DNA of 64,000 nucleotides from contig CM056574.1 of assembly GCA_029721435.1 (NCBI GenBank), positions 77,047,501 through 77,111,500 of the forward strand, given 5' to 3'. Positions 32,783 to 45,721 of this stretch are shown in pieces (within the stretch, counting starts at the first letter, position 1; the number at the start of each line of letters is the position of its first letter). A model generated the notes under the pieces. The model ran no database searches, had not been told where the DNA came from, and saw nothing but the letters and a program-made list of their open reading frames with translations. Made by a program: the position numbers and the translations under genes. Source of the DNA: Gymnothorax reevesii (taxonomy: Eukaryota > Chordata > Actinopteri > Anguilliformes > Muraenidae).

Positions 32783-35740
32783 CTGTTGGGGAGAAAGGAA
32801 GAGGCTCAGTTTATACGTCTGTCCTCTTAGTCCTCACCTCACCTCCTTCACATCCAAGGAGGCCAGACCGCAGAGCTAGGGAGCAAACAGAAGTGTGCCT
32901 GAGCAAGGAAACACAAGCTTATCGTTTGCGGAAGAATTTTTTCAGAACACAAGACTTATAAACGGTAAGCATGGCTATCATTCCCATTTAGCTACATCTG
33001 TAATTATAGTGTGATCAAAGTGACGCATAAAAAAGTGAAGATTTGCCTGAAAAAATGTTTTATGATCTTAGACCATATTCTGATTAGCTGCCTCCTCTCT
33101 ATGTGTCTCCAGATGGGGAGACCAGAGATTAAGGACAATAAAAAAGGTGAGACGGAGGCCGGGAGGTACATTGTAAATTGCACTGAGAGGGATGGACAAA
33201 TTGATATGCAGAGGGAGAGAGAGAAGGAAGAATTGGAGGGCAAGGCGATTAAAAAGCATTGTCTGAGTGCTGGCCCCATCTGCCCCCCTGTGGTAGTGTG
33301 GAACTTAGGGCAAAGTAGCAGCCCTTTTAGGTGGCACGTAAAAGCATATCCCACTAGAGAAAGCAACAGTGATACCCCATGCTTTCCCTGCGATTCCGTC
33401 CCCTAAAATAGCGATTCTCAACTGGTCTCACATTGGGACCCACATTTTCGCATGGTCATTACGTCACAACCCACTTTTATCAAAAGTATCAAAACCAAGC
33501 AAATATATTTTTCAAAAACAGCCTTTGAAAACACATACTCCATCTTTTTAAACATCGATACACATTTATTTATATGTGCAAACTGCATTCAGAGCACAAA
33601 ATGAGAAGGAACATGACAACTGCATGTATAAAAGTGAATAAACTAAAATGACAAAACTGCACAAAATAAATAAGGCCACAAAACTAAATATTTCACGTCT
33701 ATGACGTTCTGCATTATACGCTCAGCAGCACATTACTGCCCTTCACAGGCCAGATGTATTATGATACATCTCAAATACGCAAAAAAAAAAACCTCCATTT
33801 CACACAAACTCGCACTTCACATTCAAACTCCTATCGTCACTTGTGAGCTCAATTCTCCTTGCTTCTTCCTCTTCCGCTCAACTCCCCCTCGACTCTCCAG
33901 AACCTCAACACAACACGTAAAGTGAATGACAATCAAATGCTGGTTACCATGGCTCCAGAGTCAGAGGCGCATTAAACATTATTCACCTCTGCCAAGGTGT
34001 ATGTGTTTGCTGGCATTCGTTGGTTTGTTTGCTTGTCTGTTAGCAGGATACCTCAAAAATGGCCGCATAGATTTTAACCAAACTTTGTAGGATGTTAGAG
34101 TAGCACAAGAGGAACAAGTGATTAAAGGCACAAGCATATCTAGGCCAAAGTACAGCTGGGATATACGCCAAAGTTCAAGGTATCAAGTCTTTCCAATGGG
34201 CCGGATTTCCAATCACTGTGCTTTTGGGTTTTGTTTCCTACCTACTGGTGAAATGCAACAATAACCTATGTCAGCCAGCGAAAATAACTCATGCACAGAG
34301 TTGCCTTGGTATGGCAAGGGTGCTGCGCTCCCTGAGTGCTCTTGTTAGTTTTTTTTTTTTTTACCAGCTGTCGGCAAGCTGACATGTTCCGACACATATA
34401 TGCACTTGTTTGCTGAAACACACGTACTAACAGACACAAGATAAAGCTTTCATCCATTTAAAGGTACATGGGTAAATTCATACACCTAAATGCGAATGCA
34501 CGACATGCATTCAAACTAAAACACTTGCACATAGAGGAACGCTCATACACAATAACAGACATACACAGGCATGCATACAAGCACACATCAAAACACACAC
34601 ATACATTCACAAATACATTGACATACATGCCGACAAACATACATACACAAACACCTACACTCTAATAAACAGTCATACATGGACGCTGTCGTTTAAACAG
34701 ACATACATGCTCTCCCTCAGTTTTTAAGTTAAAAGTTCAACTTGACTTATTGGCAATATATATATATTTCCAAAGCATAATCACAATGATAATAAAATAA
34801 CAATATCAATGCGAACAAGAAAATTTTAAATAAAAAAAATTTGCAATTACAGTATTATAGGCGAAAGATTCTGCTAAGTTTTTTACAAAAAGTTTTCATA
34901 TAATCACAAATTAATTTTTAATTGGTGGGAGTTGGCTTTCACCGCTGTCTTTGATTTTGCATAAAAAATTGTTTTGTTTAAAATTTGTTGAAAAATACGT
35001 TGTCACTGTTCGGATTTAAAAAAACGAATACTTGAGCCTATGTTTGAATCATTATAGCAGTGATGAATATGTTTTAGCTGGCAATAATACTCTTTGTCCT
35101 AACTGATTCAGAATGTAAAGCCTGCCCCAGATGGTGCAACTTTGTCTGAGGCAAATATCCCATGTGTATATCCCATGTTCCTCTTCACGTGAAGAAGTTA
35201 CTCACTGTGTGGGGGCTACCTGCATAATGTTACACGTGCTCGACCAATCACAACATGCAGACCTGTCATATGATGTGCAGACGAGTCATATGATACAGAA
35301 AAATGGCTCTGAAACTATAAAAGACATTCCAGCCGAGGATAACTTAGTTTAATTGCGGCCATTTTTTCTGTTTTTGATCAGCATTGATGGCAGATACATA
35401 TTTGGAAGACTCCATTTTGGAAGTTCCATTTAAAACTAAGTTTGTGTTTTCAAATATTTCCAATCAATTGGTTAAAATGGTGAAACTCCACAGGCGAATG
35501 GACTCAATATGGGACACCCAGCTATGACTTACGCACACTCTTAACTTCATTGATAGGCATAACACACAGTACCCCTATACTAAGTTTCCCTCTCAAAGAC
35601 ACTTGTCCAAAAAAATTTAAATATGAGAGATGATGGTTAAAGTTGTTTCCACTGTAGGCAAATGAGGTCAATTTATATAGAAAATAACTCAATAAAAATG
35701 TTTATTTCAAACTTGTTTCTAAATTGAAAAATCTTGTTAG
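32783..35740. other. Long DSCAM intron, repeats only
   Basis: Near 33411 AGCGATTCTCAACTGG with GGGACCCAC resembles a hAT-type terminus, but no matching second end was found. 33980-34230 has fish dispersed-repeat wording (CACCTCTGCCAAGGTGTATG). 34440-34680 is rich in ACAT and CACA. No exon or gene was recognised. Confidence 0.4.
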
Positions 35741-36790
35741 ACATTGTCCCAAGGAAGCTCCATACTAAATTTGATTAGAAGATGTTTGAAGGAATTTTTA
35801 AAGGAATACACCACGTGGACGCCAAATTGTCCCGTTTGCTTATTAGCTGGTGAGATGAAAAGGATTTACCTTTGCCTCTGCCTGATTTATTTCAGATCTT
35901 GATGCCATGGTTTTTAATGACAAAAGCCTGCCCAAAATGGAGTGCAAACAGCTCCAGATTGAACACACACCTGATGGGATCCTGAAGGTCAAGCTAGTGA
36001 AACTGGTTGGTAAACCATAAAACCTGAGAGACTTGGAGCGGTGCAATCCCAAGAGATGGTCAGCAGAATGTGCAGGCGTACCTCAAGTGGGCTACTAAAG
36101 ACAATGAAGGTTTAAGAGGAACCAACAAACAGCTCGAGAAAGAACTGGATGGAACTTTTAAAGAAAAGACCAACAATTACAAAGATCCAAAAACATCTCC
36201 TTTGGATGTCTTATACCTGACATTTTCACCGAGAAAACTTTATTCATGACAGAGAAAAAACTGAAATAAAATGTGTTCCATTTGCCTATCCTTTTATCCG
36301 TTTATGATTAGACACAATATGCAATGAAAAAAGAGTTTTTAACTTTGAACCCAAAATTAAAATAAATGAAGGTGAAAAAAAACCTGTTTTCCCAAGGTCT
36401 ACTCTCAGTCAGAGAGGTAACATTGATGTATCTAAGATAACTAACTCCAAACAGCACCATGCTACACATGAAGTGAATCTGCCCACCTTTTTCTTAGCAG
36501 ATGATTGTGAAGGATTTCCCCATTGTAAGTCAATGGGGAAACGTAATTACAAAAAATTTGTTACAAATTAAAATATTAAAAATTTTCAAAACTGTGTCAT
36601 ATAAAAAAGGCATAAAAAACCCAAAAAAAGTTTTTTCACAAAACTGCAAACATCTTGATTTACATTGTTCCAAGGAAGCTCCATACCAAATTTGAAGCAA
36701 ATCCGGCCAGAAGTTTTGGAGAAGAAGATCTTAAAATATTTTGCTAACGGTCTACGCGATGACAACAGCTCACAGGCTATCAGCTGGTGA
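35741..36790 (+). repeat. Direct repeat pair flanking an unidentified coding-like relic
   Basis: CATTGT(C/T)CCAAGGAAGCTCC with ATACCAAATTTGA occurs at about 35741 and 36658, and both copies run on to AGCTGGTGAG (35847 and 36784). Between them, 35899-36019 on the plus strand is open after a TTATTTCAG acceptor-like site and translates as DAMVFNDKSLPKMECKQLQI, EHTPDGILKVKLVKLVGKP, then a stop. Further Lys/Glu-rich wording follows (NEGLRGTNKQLEKELDGTFK). I do not recognise the family; it may be a piece of a mobile-element protein. Confidence 0.35.
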
Positions 36791-38580
36791 GCTAATAATA
36801 AAAACAAAGTTTGAGCATACTTGTAATATAAAAGGTGTGATGACTCTTGAATTTTGCTCAATATTATTTGCTTTTTACAATCTTGCTATCTTTACTTGAA
36901 TAATGACAGAAATAAGAACATCAATATTTTTAATGATAGTAATCTACGAAAGTATTCGTCTTTGTTTAGTTAATGGGAATAAGTTCCCAAGCCTTTCTTA
37001 CTGTGTCTGGGATTGGGGACCACGTTCCTGTTAATCTAATCTCAATCTGTTCCTTTGTCCAATTTATTCAAAACAAGGCCCTGAGCCTGCCAGTCATCAG
37101 GATTGAGACTGCATTCCTGCCAACTTGTCCATCGTGGCATCTAACAGTTTGGCTCTGCTGAAGTGTGCTGTGCACTCCATCTAGCAGTCATCCTGGAAAG
37201 CCACCAGCCAGAGATTGGCATCCCTACCCTGCTACTGGGCTCCATCCCACTGTTGCAATATTACTATCAATTAGAAGTGTACCATTGAAATGTGTAAACG
37301 TTTACGAAAGGCTAAATGTTAAGGAAAATCAATATTCGATTAAACAAAATATGTGATTTTCATAATTTTTAATTTATGAAAATACAGTCCTTTACTGTAA
37401 TTGCAGCAAGGAATAAATAAATAACTAAAAAAATAAGTTAAAAAGTAAAAACAATGCAAATGCTATCCAAATGCTATGTTGTGTTCCGTCATGTTATGTT
37501 CATCTTTTGCCTTGCCCTTGTATGTGTGTTTGCTTTTATTTCAGTATTTCCCTGCCCGGCCTGCCAGCCTGACTCCACCTCTCCAAGTCCACGTTCCATT
37601 TCATGTTTTTGTCATCTCCTAGGCTCCCGCTTCATCACTGCATTTGGGTGTGGCGTTTGGTATTTCTTACTTCCTTCACAGCTGTTGTATATTCAGGCTT
37701 GCTCTAAGCTTGAGTGATTGGTTGATCTTTTAGTACTAATTACTAACCCCATTACTAATAACGCACAGTTGGGTGTTTTATTAGATAGGCACTTACTAAT
37801 TATTACTAAATTCGTTAGGGCATTGAATTTCCACATTCGCCGTTTTCAGTTCTGTGCTGTTCTGTTCAGTTTCACTTCTCTGCTTTCATAGAATCTGCGT
37901 TTTGGTGCTCCTATGCTTATCATGTTCATTATTCCTTATGAGCTTGTCGTTGTCAGATTGCTGATAGTCAGAATCCACGTTTCCATTGTGTTTCTCCATG
38001 TCTTTTTATCATGTGCTTTTCTCCTAATGTGCAGCCCAGGTGTTCCTCGTTCCTGTTGTCCCGCCCCCTTGCCTATGTCTGGGAGAGGCTGGAGGAAGGC
38101 TGCAGATGGAACCTTGTGTCTTGTTCATGGCTTGCACAAGCATAGTGTTTTTGACTGTTCACTTACCTGTATCCAAGTTTCTTGTATTGTTTAGTATTTT
38201 CCAACTCGTGCTTTCTTTGTTTTGTATTATCCTTTTGGTATTTTTGTTTCTCAGTTATTAGCTCTGTGCAGGGTATGCAAGGCTGTGTCCACTGGCACAG
38301 TAGCTGATTGGATTTCCCTGTAGGAAAAGAGTCTGGGGCGTTTCATTGTCTGGGTGCTGATGTCAGAGATGGCATTGACTTTTGGGGAGGTAGATTTGAT
38401 TTTTGCAGAGAGGAAATTTTTTATTTAGGATGTGCTCTTCACCAATACACCAGACCAAAACGAAGAATCCAACCAGGCGCTCAGCAGGAAGTAATCAGGA
38501 GTGAAGTAGGAGCTCTTGGATCAAAAGGGAAAAAGTCTAGAAAGACTAAAAACAGGGTAGATCCAGGCGTGTCTTTTCAA
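36791..38580. other. Intron, no assigned feature
   Basis: 37480-38270 is T/C-rich, of a style seen in fish dispersed repeats, with several short open frames but no recognised protein. The open frame at 38308-38598 has no recognisable motif. Confidence 0.35.
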
Positions 38581-39171
38581 TACACCAGCCCAGTTTGAAT
38601 GTGGGATCAAGCGTGGCAGCCAACTGGAAGCACTCCATGTCCTCAAATTTTTGAAGACATTTATCAAGTGAAGTTTGTAAAGTGAACACAAACCTTTTGT
38701 TCCCAGTCATCCTTAGATCTTCTATTGTATGTCGTAAGCCTCTGATACAGGGGATCACAAAGCTTAACGTCACTGATTTCTCTGCCTGACAGCAGTCTGT
38801 AGCTTCCTCAAAAGGTTCTAACACCTCCTGGATGATTTTTGAATCATCATTTTGAATATGCAGACAGCTGGATAGGGCAGTTGAGCTTAATAAGGACATC
38901 GCTGGGAACTGAAAGGACTGACGTCAACATCTTTAGCTGGCTATTCCAGCGAGTGACATTAGCAGGCTGAAGTTTATGCATTCCCTCCAGGACATCAGTA
39001 GCATGCGTGAATTTATGCCAACCTAGCTGCACTTGCCTGCAAATATTTGGGCATACCTGCATCCTCTGCACCTGTTGAGAGGATCTTGAGGGTTGCAGGA
39101 AAGATATTCCGACCAGAAAGATGTCGTCTCAATGATAAAACCTTTGAGGAACTTATGACAATTTGATGCAA
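38560..39171. pseudogene. hAT transposase fragment with internal inversion
   Basis: On the minus strand, about 39022-38560 encodes the RNase-H-like part of a hAT transposase of the ZBED type: LQPANVTRWNSQLKMLTSVL, then (frame shift) EVLEPFEEATDCCQAEKSVT, IPCIRGLRHTIEDLRMTGNK and MECFQLAATLDPTFKLGW. The conserved C-terminal dimerisation tail (CKYLGIPASSAPVERI, then GKIFRPERCRLNDKTFEELM) is instead on the plus strand at about 39035-39171. The two parts face each other, so a breakpoint lies near 39020-39035. The copy is not functional. Confidence 0.85.
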
Positions 39172-40814
39172 CAATGTTACCCTATAAATTAAAAACTGTA
39201 ATAAATGATTATTGCATTTACCACAATTTTGTGCCATTTGTTCATTCTCAAATAATAATAATATTAAAAATTATTCAAAATGGTGGGAATTTGTGTTTAA
39301 CTTTAATGTTTGTAAAGTTTTTTTTAGTATTTTTGTTAAAAGTGACAAATTCTTCCTGTTATTTGGTTATAAAGCATTTCCCTGAATTGTAATTAATTTC
39401 ATTCCACTTCCTGTAATTTCAATTCAAATTCAAATTCAACATCCGGTGGGGTGGAGCCAATTCAATTCAAATTCCAATTCTTCAAATGAATTCAATTGAA
39501 ATTCCCAAATTTAGAATTTTGCACAAGCCTAGCACACACACTCTCTCTCTTTCTCATACACACATGCACACATACTCTCACTCTTATATTCAAATTCAAA
39601 TTGGTCTATTGGCATGACAAAAATTGTATTTTGTATTGCCAAAGCATACTAAATAAATTGACACACATTTAACTCCAAACAACACTGAAGACTCAAAAGT
39701 TAAGATTATGTACAAACAAGCGACTGGAACAATCCCTTGGATAAAAATATGTAATACTAATAATAACAATAACATTATTGTTATTATTATTATCATTATA
39801 ACGACAACAACAATAATAATTGTTACTATGATATAGGTTCATTGATAAAATTAACAACTGCAATGATGATTAACAATAATTTAACAAAAAGCATAAAACA
39901 AATCACAAAGCAAAAGTCAATACAGCTGGTGACAATGATCATGGTGATTACAAAACTCTCGCACAAAAACACATTCACACTCTCTCACTCTCAAACACAC
40001 ATGCCTACGCACACACACACACACACACACACAATCACATCTCTCTCTGAAACGCACATTCTCCTTTTCTCTCACATACAAATGCACATACTGTCTCACA
40101 CACAAACACATGCACAACACACATTTCTCAAACACGCATACTTTCACACGCTCACTTTCTCTCATATACACAATCTCTCCTTCTCACACACAAGTGCACA
40201 TGCACACACTCTAAAGCGCACTCAGTCTCAAACAACCACACTTTCTTTCTCACACACGCTGTCCCTCTATTTCTCGCACACATGCACACACACAAAGGCT
40301 GTACGTACAGGTTGTACTCAGGCTCTGACTCGCTGCTGATGTGATTGAATGTGTCAAGCCAAGGGCTGTGAATGTTTAGGCCTCATCTCTTATTCACTGG
40401 AAGACGTCTCGTGCTGCCATGCAGAGGGGAGCCTTGATTTATTTTGCATGACACTTTGAATTTTAAATGAGGCACATTAGAGGGAAAAGAGGAAAAAAAT
40501 AGAAGGAACACCTCCTTAGCTTTTGTACTGTAAATGTTATCTTCCTTTAATAGGTGCAATCTTTTCCAAGTGAAGATAAATGTTGTAAAGTGACTAAAAT
40601 ACTGGTCAATTACCTACTCATTCTGAATGGAGACTGACCAAGAGAGACATGGTAAACGCAGCAGAGCTAAAAAAAGTCAAATAAAATGTTCAAATCACCA
40701 ACAACCACAAAAGGACAGAGACTGCGAGACAGTGCCCAGGGAAACATGCTTTAAAAACGCTTGTCCAATCCCCGTGTGGCCTAGGGTTTCATCCCTGACC
40801 ATTATACAGTTATT
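39172..40814. other. Intron with simple-sequence tracts
   Basis: 39400-39520 holds short direct repeats of AATTCAAATTC. 39530-39590 and 39960-40300 are CT/CA-rich with an AC run at 40009-40033. Open frames in these tracts are artefacts of low complexity. No gene was recognised. Confidence 0.5.
40009..40033. repeat. (AC)n microsatellite
   Basis: A CA run within a longer CA/CT-rich tract. Confidence 0.95.
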
Positions 40815-41760
40815 GTGATCCTACCCCCATCTGTGACCCACTCCTAATTGTTATCTCATCTCTATCTGTAACCCTGAAGGTACTATGATCCCATTTCTAT
40901 CTTTAACCCCTCCCCCCAGGCTGTGATCCCATTTCTCTGTAACCCACTCTGTGCTTTTAGCCCATCACTGTTTGTAACTCTCTCTGAGCTATGATCCTGT
41001 CTCTATTTGTAATCCTCTCTGTGCTATTATGATCCCATCTCCATCAGTAAACTGCTATACACTATGATCCTATCTCCATCTTCAACCCTCACTAAACTGC
41101 GATCGCATCACGTTCTGTAACCGTGTCTGTATTGTGATCCAGTTTATCGGTTACCCTTGCTATAATCGCATCTCTGTCTGCAAATCTCTCAGTACTGTGA
41201 TCCCATCTGTATCTTTTGCCCTCCCTGAGCTGTGATCCCGTCTGTCTGCAGTCATCTCTGTGCTGTGATCCCACCTCTATCCGTTATTCTCACTGGACTA
41301 TGATCCCATCTCCTTCTGCAACCCTCTCTGTGCTGTGATCCCCTCTCAATCTGTAACCGTCTCTTTTCTGTGATTGCATCTCTATTTGTGACCCTCTCCG
41401 CGCTATGATCCCATCTCCATCTGTAACCCACTCTGTATTGTGATCACATCTCGATTTGTATTCCTCTCCATCTGATCCCCTCTCCATCTGCAACTCTGTT
41501 TGGTTGTGATCCCCTCTCCATCTGTAATCCTCTCTGTGTTGTGATGGCATCTGTATCTGAAACCATTTTCATACTGTGACCCAATCTTCATCTGAAACGC
41601 TCTCTGTACTGTGATCCCATATCTACCTGTAACCCTCAGTGCAGTGATCCCATCTTCATGTGAAATACTCCCTGCATTGTGATTGCATGTTCTATCTGTA
41701 ACCCTCTCCATACCTGACCCCATCTCTATTTGTAACCCACTGTGCTATGATCTCATCTTT
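40815..41760. repeat. Degenerate minisatellite, unit about 30-37 bp
   Basis: Repeated wording TGTGATCCCATCTCTATCTG then TAACCCTCTCTG recurs about every 30-37 bp, with substitutions and deletions. Minus-strand open frames across it (RWDHSTERF and similar) reflect the repeat. Confidence 0.85.
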
Positions 41761-43679
41761 GTTTGCTTCCGCAAGACAATGGTTATGGGTTTTTCCTTTT
41801 CAGTTCAGCAGAATGTATTATTCTTTGGATATTTCAGTCCATTAATTTATTCCCAAACTTGAATTAACCAAATTTAAATTGACCTCAACTTTGAAGCTCT
41901 TGCGATGTGCCAGCACCCACAAACCTAGAAATAGTCACCAATTCATAAACACACACGCACACTGAGTCCACCACTCATTATTGCCAGCATTGTGTTCTCA
42001 AGTAACTTTAGACTAGAGAATGAATATGTCCCAGTCATAGCCATGGAATATAAAGGTTTGCTGCACTCTGTTCTATGCACAGCACACTGGCATATAGGGC
42101 CTGGGGACTCAAGATGATCGATAATGTGCCGTTCAGCATCCAAAAACCTCTTCAATTATAGACAGGAGGGCCTCTGCCGCCAATAGCCTGATCCGGGGCC
42201 TGGCAACAGAAAAGGAGCACGGTGCAATTTTATCGCAGCACAGACACCCCAGGCTAAAGCGCCTGGCTTCCTAATTCCATAATTGCTTAGTTGATGTATT
42301 TTTTTAATATCCAGCAAAATTATGGGCTGCTTAATGAGGCACTGAGGGAGAGAGGGAGGCAGAGCAAGTGGAAGGGGGGGAGAGAGAGGGGTGGAGAGAA
42401 AATAGAGTCTGAGCGGTGGAAAGATAGGGAGAGAGAGGCGCAGAGAGATAAGAGAGAGGAGGAAAGAGTGAAAAAGTGAGGACTTGGGTTAGTGTTTTGG
42501 GACAGGTTGTTTCACAAGCTCTGGTCTCGTCCTAGTCTCAATCCTCCAATCATGTTGCCGAGTAGGGGACTGCAGCGAAGTCTACTTCCACCCTAACAAA
42601 CAACAGTAGTGCTATATCAGCAAAACTTACTTAGCTGGATAACTGCGTACAACTCTTTTTATTTCAGTTCATGAACTGATTAGGGAATTCTCCAAACTTT
42701 TCCTCAGGTTTATCCTCAGGTTTTACACAGTGCAGTTATTGAGATAGCTCAGTAGTCTTTGAGAGGGAGGGAACTTTATTCATGGACTTATTTGTTCTGA
42801 TTTCATTGTATGTGTGGAATACTTGTGTTATTATCAACATCTGGTGAAAATTTCATGTCAGTAGCCCCATTAGAAATATATTTACTGAGAAAAATGTTGA
42901 CGTTTAATGCTTATTTTACCAGCTGTACTTGCCCATAGTATCCATCCAGCAGTTAATAAAAGTAATCTCTTGTGACAGAAAAAAGTTGTTGTCCTTTATT
43001 GCAATCAGGGCCTTGTTCCCAAAAAAAGTATCTTAAGGGTTCAATAATCATAAGATCCATTTTACGTGTTTTGTTTCCAAAATCATCTCTGAAATCGTTG
43101 TAGATCAACCAGTGCTGAAGACCACTCATAGAAAGCTAAGTGCGTCTTAAGACCTGCAGGAATCTACTCTGATTAAAATTTTTTTTCAATGAGTGTGTTT
43201 TTTTAATATTTTATAACATAATCATGAGTACTGATGTTGTTCATGGATGAAAATGGTGAGTCATTGAAATGACTGGCGTTTTTTTAATTTTTTAAAATTA
43301 AATAATTTTTAATATATCTACCAAAACGAATAACATTTATAGACATTATAGCAATAATAATAATTATATTAACAAAGACAAGTCGAAATAAGATGTTACA
43401 ACAAAAAAAAGTTATAGCCTATATACACCTTTCAGCAAATTAAGATATTAGCTATATTTAAGAACCGCGAAAAGGAAAATTAAAAAAACCCAAACAAAGG
43501 TGTTGCAGTGGTGGTAGGTGCAACTCGAGTACTGATCACGAGCAGGGAGAAAAGGGCGCATTATAAAAAAAAAAAAACAGTCCAATAACTCGTTGACATG
43601 CCCTGAAACCAGCCATATTCTCTGAATCTCTAAGCTGATTCACGCCTGCCAATCTGTCATCAGCCTCCTTCTCCATATC
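41761..43679. other. Intron, no assigned feature
   Basis: A GA-rich tract lies at 42340-42480. No coding sequence was recognised. Confidence 0.4.
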
Positions 43680-44101
43680 ACGGGGGCTCTCACCTGGACA
43701 GAGATTTTGTGTTGTATAGTCTGCACAGAGATGATTGTTCAGCACTTTGATGGAGAGAAGTGTAGGCCACTAATGAACTTGTGCATGCACCTGTAGTGCC
43801 ACTTCCATCTCCCCACAGTGCGCTCCGCCATGCACCTGGCCACTCAGTGAGCCTCACTGAATGCCCGCCCACTAGCAGTTGTGGTCTTTGTCCTTGGGGT
43901 GAAGAGGTATGGCCAAAGTGGGTACCCACTGTCCCCAAGGAAACGCCAGCAATCAGGGTTTCTCGCTGTCTCTTGACCATCACGTTTGATACCCCTTGTT
44001 GCGGTAAGTTTCTTAGCAATGTGTTCCCAAATGATGGCTTTATTTTTATTCATAAGGCTACCTTTGAATCTGTCGAGTAAACTGACTTTGTTTACTTCCA
44101 C
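43680..44101 (-). pseudogene. PIF/Harbinger transposase fragment with upstream Myb-like piece
   Basis: Minus-strand translation from 44101: MEVNKVSLLDRFKGSLMNKN, KAIIWEHIAKKLTATRGIK, which looks like the Myb/SANT-like protein that accompanies Harbinger transposases. It then runs in frame into WRFLGDSGYPLWPYLFTP, a hallmark of the HARBI1-type transposase around its last catalytic region, followed by a stop and MAERTVGRWKWHYRCMHK and GLHFSPSKC. Two stops are seen (about 43858 and 43738). An intron donor-like CAG/GTGAGAG follows at about 43695. The joining of the two normally separate proteins suggests an internal deletion. Confidence 0.7.
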
Positions 44102-45721
44102 TTAATCAACATTATGCCAATTTTGTCTGGATGAAGACTCAACTTTCAAGGCTGTTGTGTATCCAGAATTATTTTGAATGCTTTCTTGGCTTTGCAGAAT
44201 TTCCGATTCTTTGTGGAAACCTTTATATGCGAAGGGTGATCATTTGATTGCTGAGTAACAATACCTGAATGCATTGTCAATGCTGCATGAAATATATGAA
44301 CCATGGAAAATTTGGTTCTATGTTGTCCTTTTAAGGGCCACAAATGTATCAAAGCACACTGGCGACTCGTGAGCAGAGGAGGAAAATAAAACATACCTTG
44401 AAATAAATTACTGGTTTTGATGTGCTGACAATCAGGCATTTAAATTAAAAATACCTGAACTCGAAAAAATAATTCAGCTATATCAGCTGCGGCCAGCTAA
44501 CCTTGTTAGTTATATCGCCATTAAGTTGCATTTCCATTGACGTTATTGAACTGTGGATTCTTGTTGCAAATCTCTGTTTTCTTTGTTGTAATTTAAACAA
44601 TAATGAAGTGCAAAATCAAGAGAGTTGTCCATCTCTTTCGTACAGTGGGTAAAACATTTTTTCCCAGAATAATACTATTTACTGGCCACACTAATGCATT
44701 AAGATGGAAACTGTGCATCTAACCGCTGATAGATTATATCCATCCATTGGAAAACCTGATCAAGGAGAATGACTGGAAAGAAGTCAAGACTATTAGTTAC
44801 TTCCAAGAATTTTTTCTTTCGCTCTTTTTCAGCCGAGCAGCCTTCACAGACACGTCACCTTTACTTTGTATACTATGGTTCCACTGAGTATCATAACATG
44901 TTTAAGTTATTCTAACTAGTTTATGATTATTTTATTATTATTTTTACATAACATAGTTCACACAGGCCTACAGTGAAAACGGCAACGGTAGCTTAAAATC
45001 AAATAATCAAACATCTCAGCACCATTAAATTGGACAGCGGAGAATGAATTTATGGGGCCTTTATATAGTATATCTTCGATAGGTATTCAGTGACTAAACA
45101 CCATGTTCTTTTATTTATTTTGCATGTTCCCTTATATTCCCATGTTGCTGATTTAGTTTTTCTTGATTGCTTTGATGCAGTAGTCAATTCAAACTCCACA
45201 CTTTTAAAACAGTTAACACACAGGCCTAAACAGTGGCACTCATGGTCAAAATGACACATTTTGTTTGCAAAAGGCTCTAACCTTGCCAAAACATTTAAAA
45301 TATGCAACAAAAACTAATTTTGCCTTCAAACAAAGCAACTTGCAAATATATGAGCTCTTCCAATCAATCATTTCACCATGGACAACAAAATACAACACTG
45401 AGCGTGCATTAGTGCACCATTGCTTGTAATTAAGTTAGCTTTCATGCCCGTGCCATTTTTTGTCTTTCTACATAGGAAATTTGCCATCTTGTAAAGAATT
45501 GGATACAGAATCAAAAATGCTTTGAGGCAAATTTTATTGATTTCATGGCATTCTCTTTTTCAAACTGTGGCTGAAAATTGAAATACTGTAATAATTTGGT
45601 AAATACCAAAATAAAATCTATTACAGTATAAGAAATTAGTTCAAATAGCCACCATGGATACTCAGTCTCTTCTCTCTTGACGATGGGGCCACATGACCTC
45701 ATCCACATCACATTCAATATC
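44102..45721. other. Intron, no assigned feature
   Basis: AT-rich, no recognised protein motif. Any end of the following transposase element was not identified here. Confidence 0.4.

Noticed and set aside
33011..33406. 131-codon plus-strand frame with Lys/Glu-rich segment
   Set aside because: Simple composition (GGGAGAGAGAGAAGGAAGAA) and no motif; could not be tied to any gene.
33405..33960. hAT-type element start (GCGATTCTCAACTGG with GGGACCCAC)
   Set aside because: No inverted partner end could be found within 1 kb, so only the motif is mentioned.
39842..40339. 165-codon plus-strand frame rich in Ser, His and Thr
   Set aside because: It is a translation of a CA/CT-rich tract; composition explains it entirely.
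41092..41723. Minus-strand frames such as RYRWDHSTERFADRD
   Set aside because: They are by-products of the GATCCCATCTCTATCTG minisatellite.
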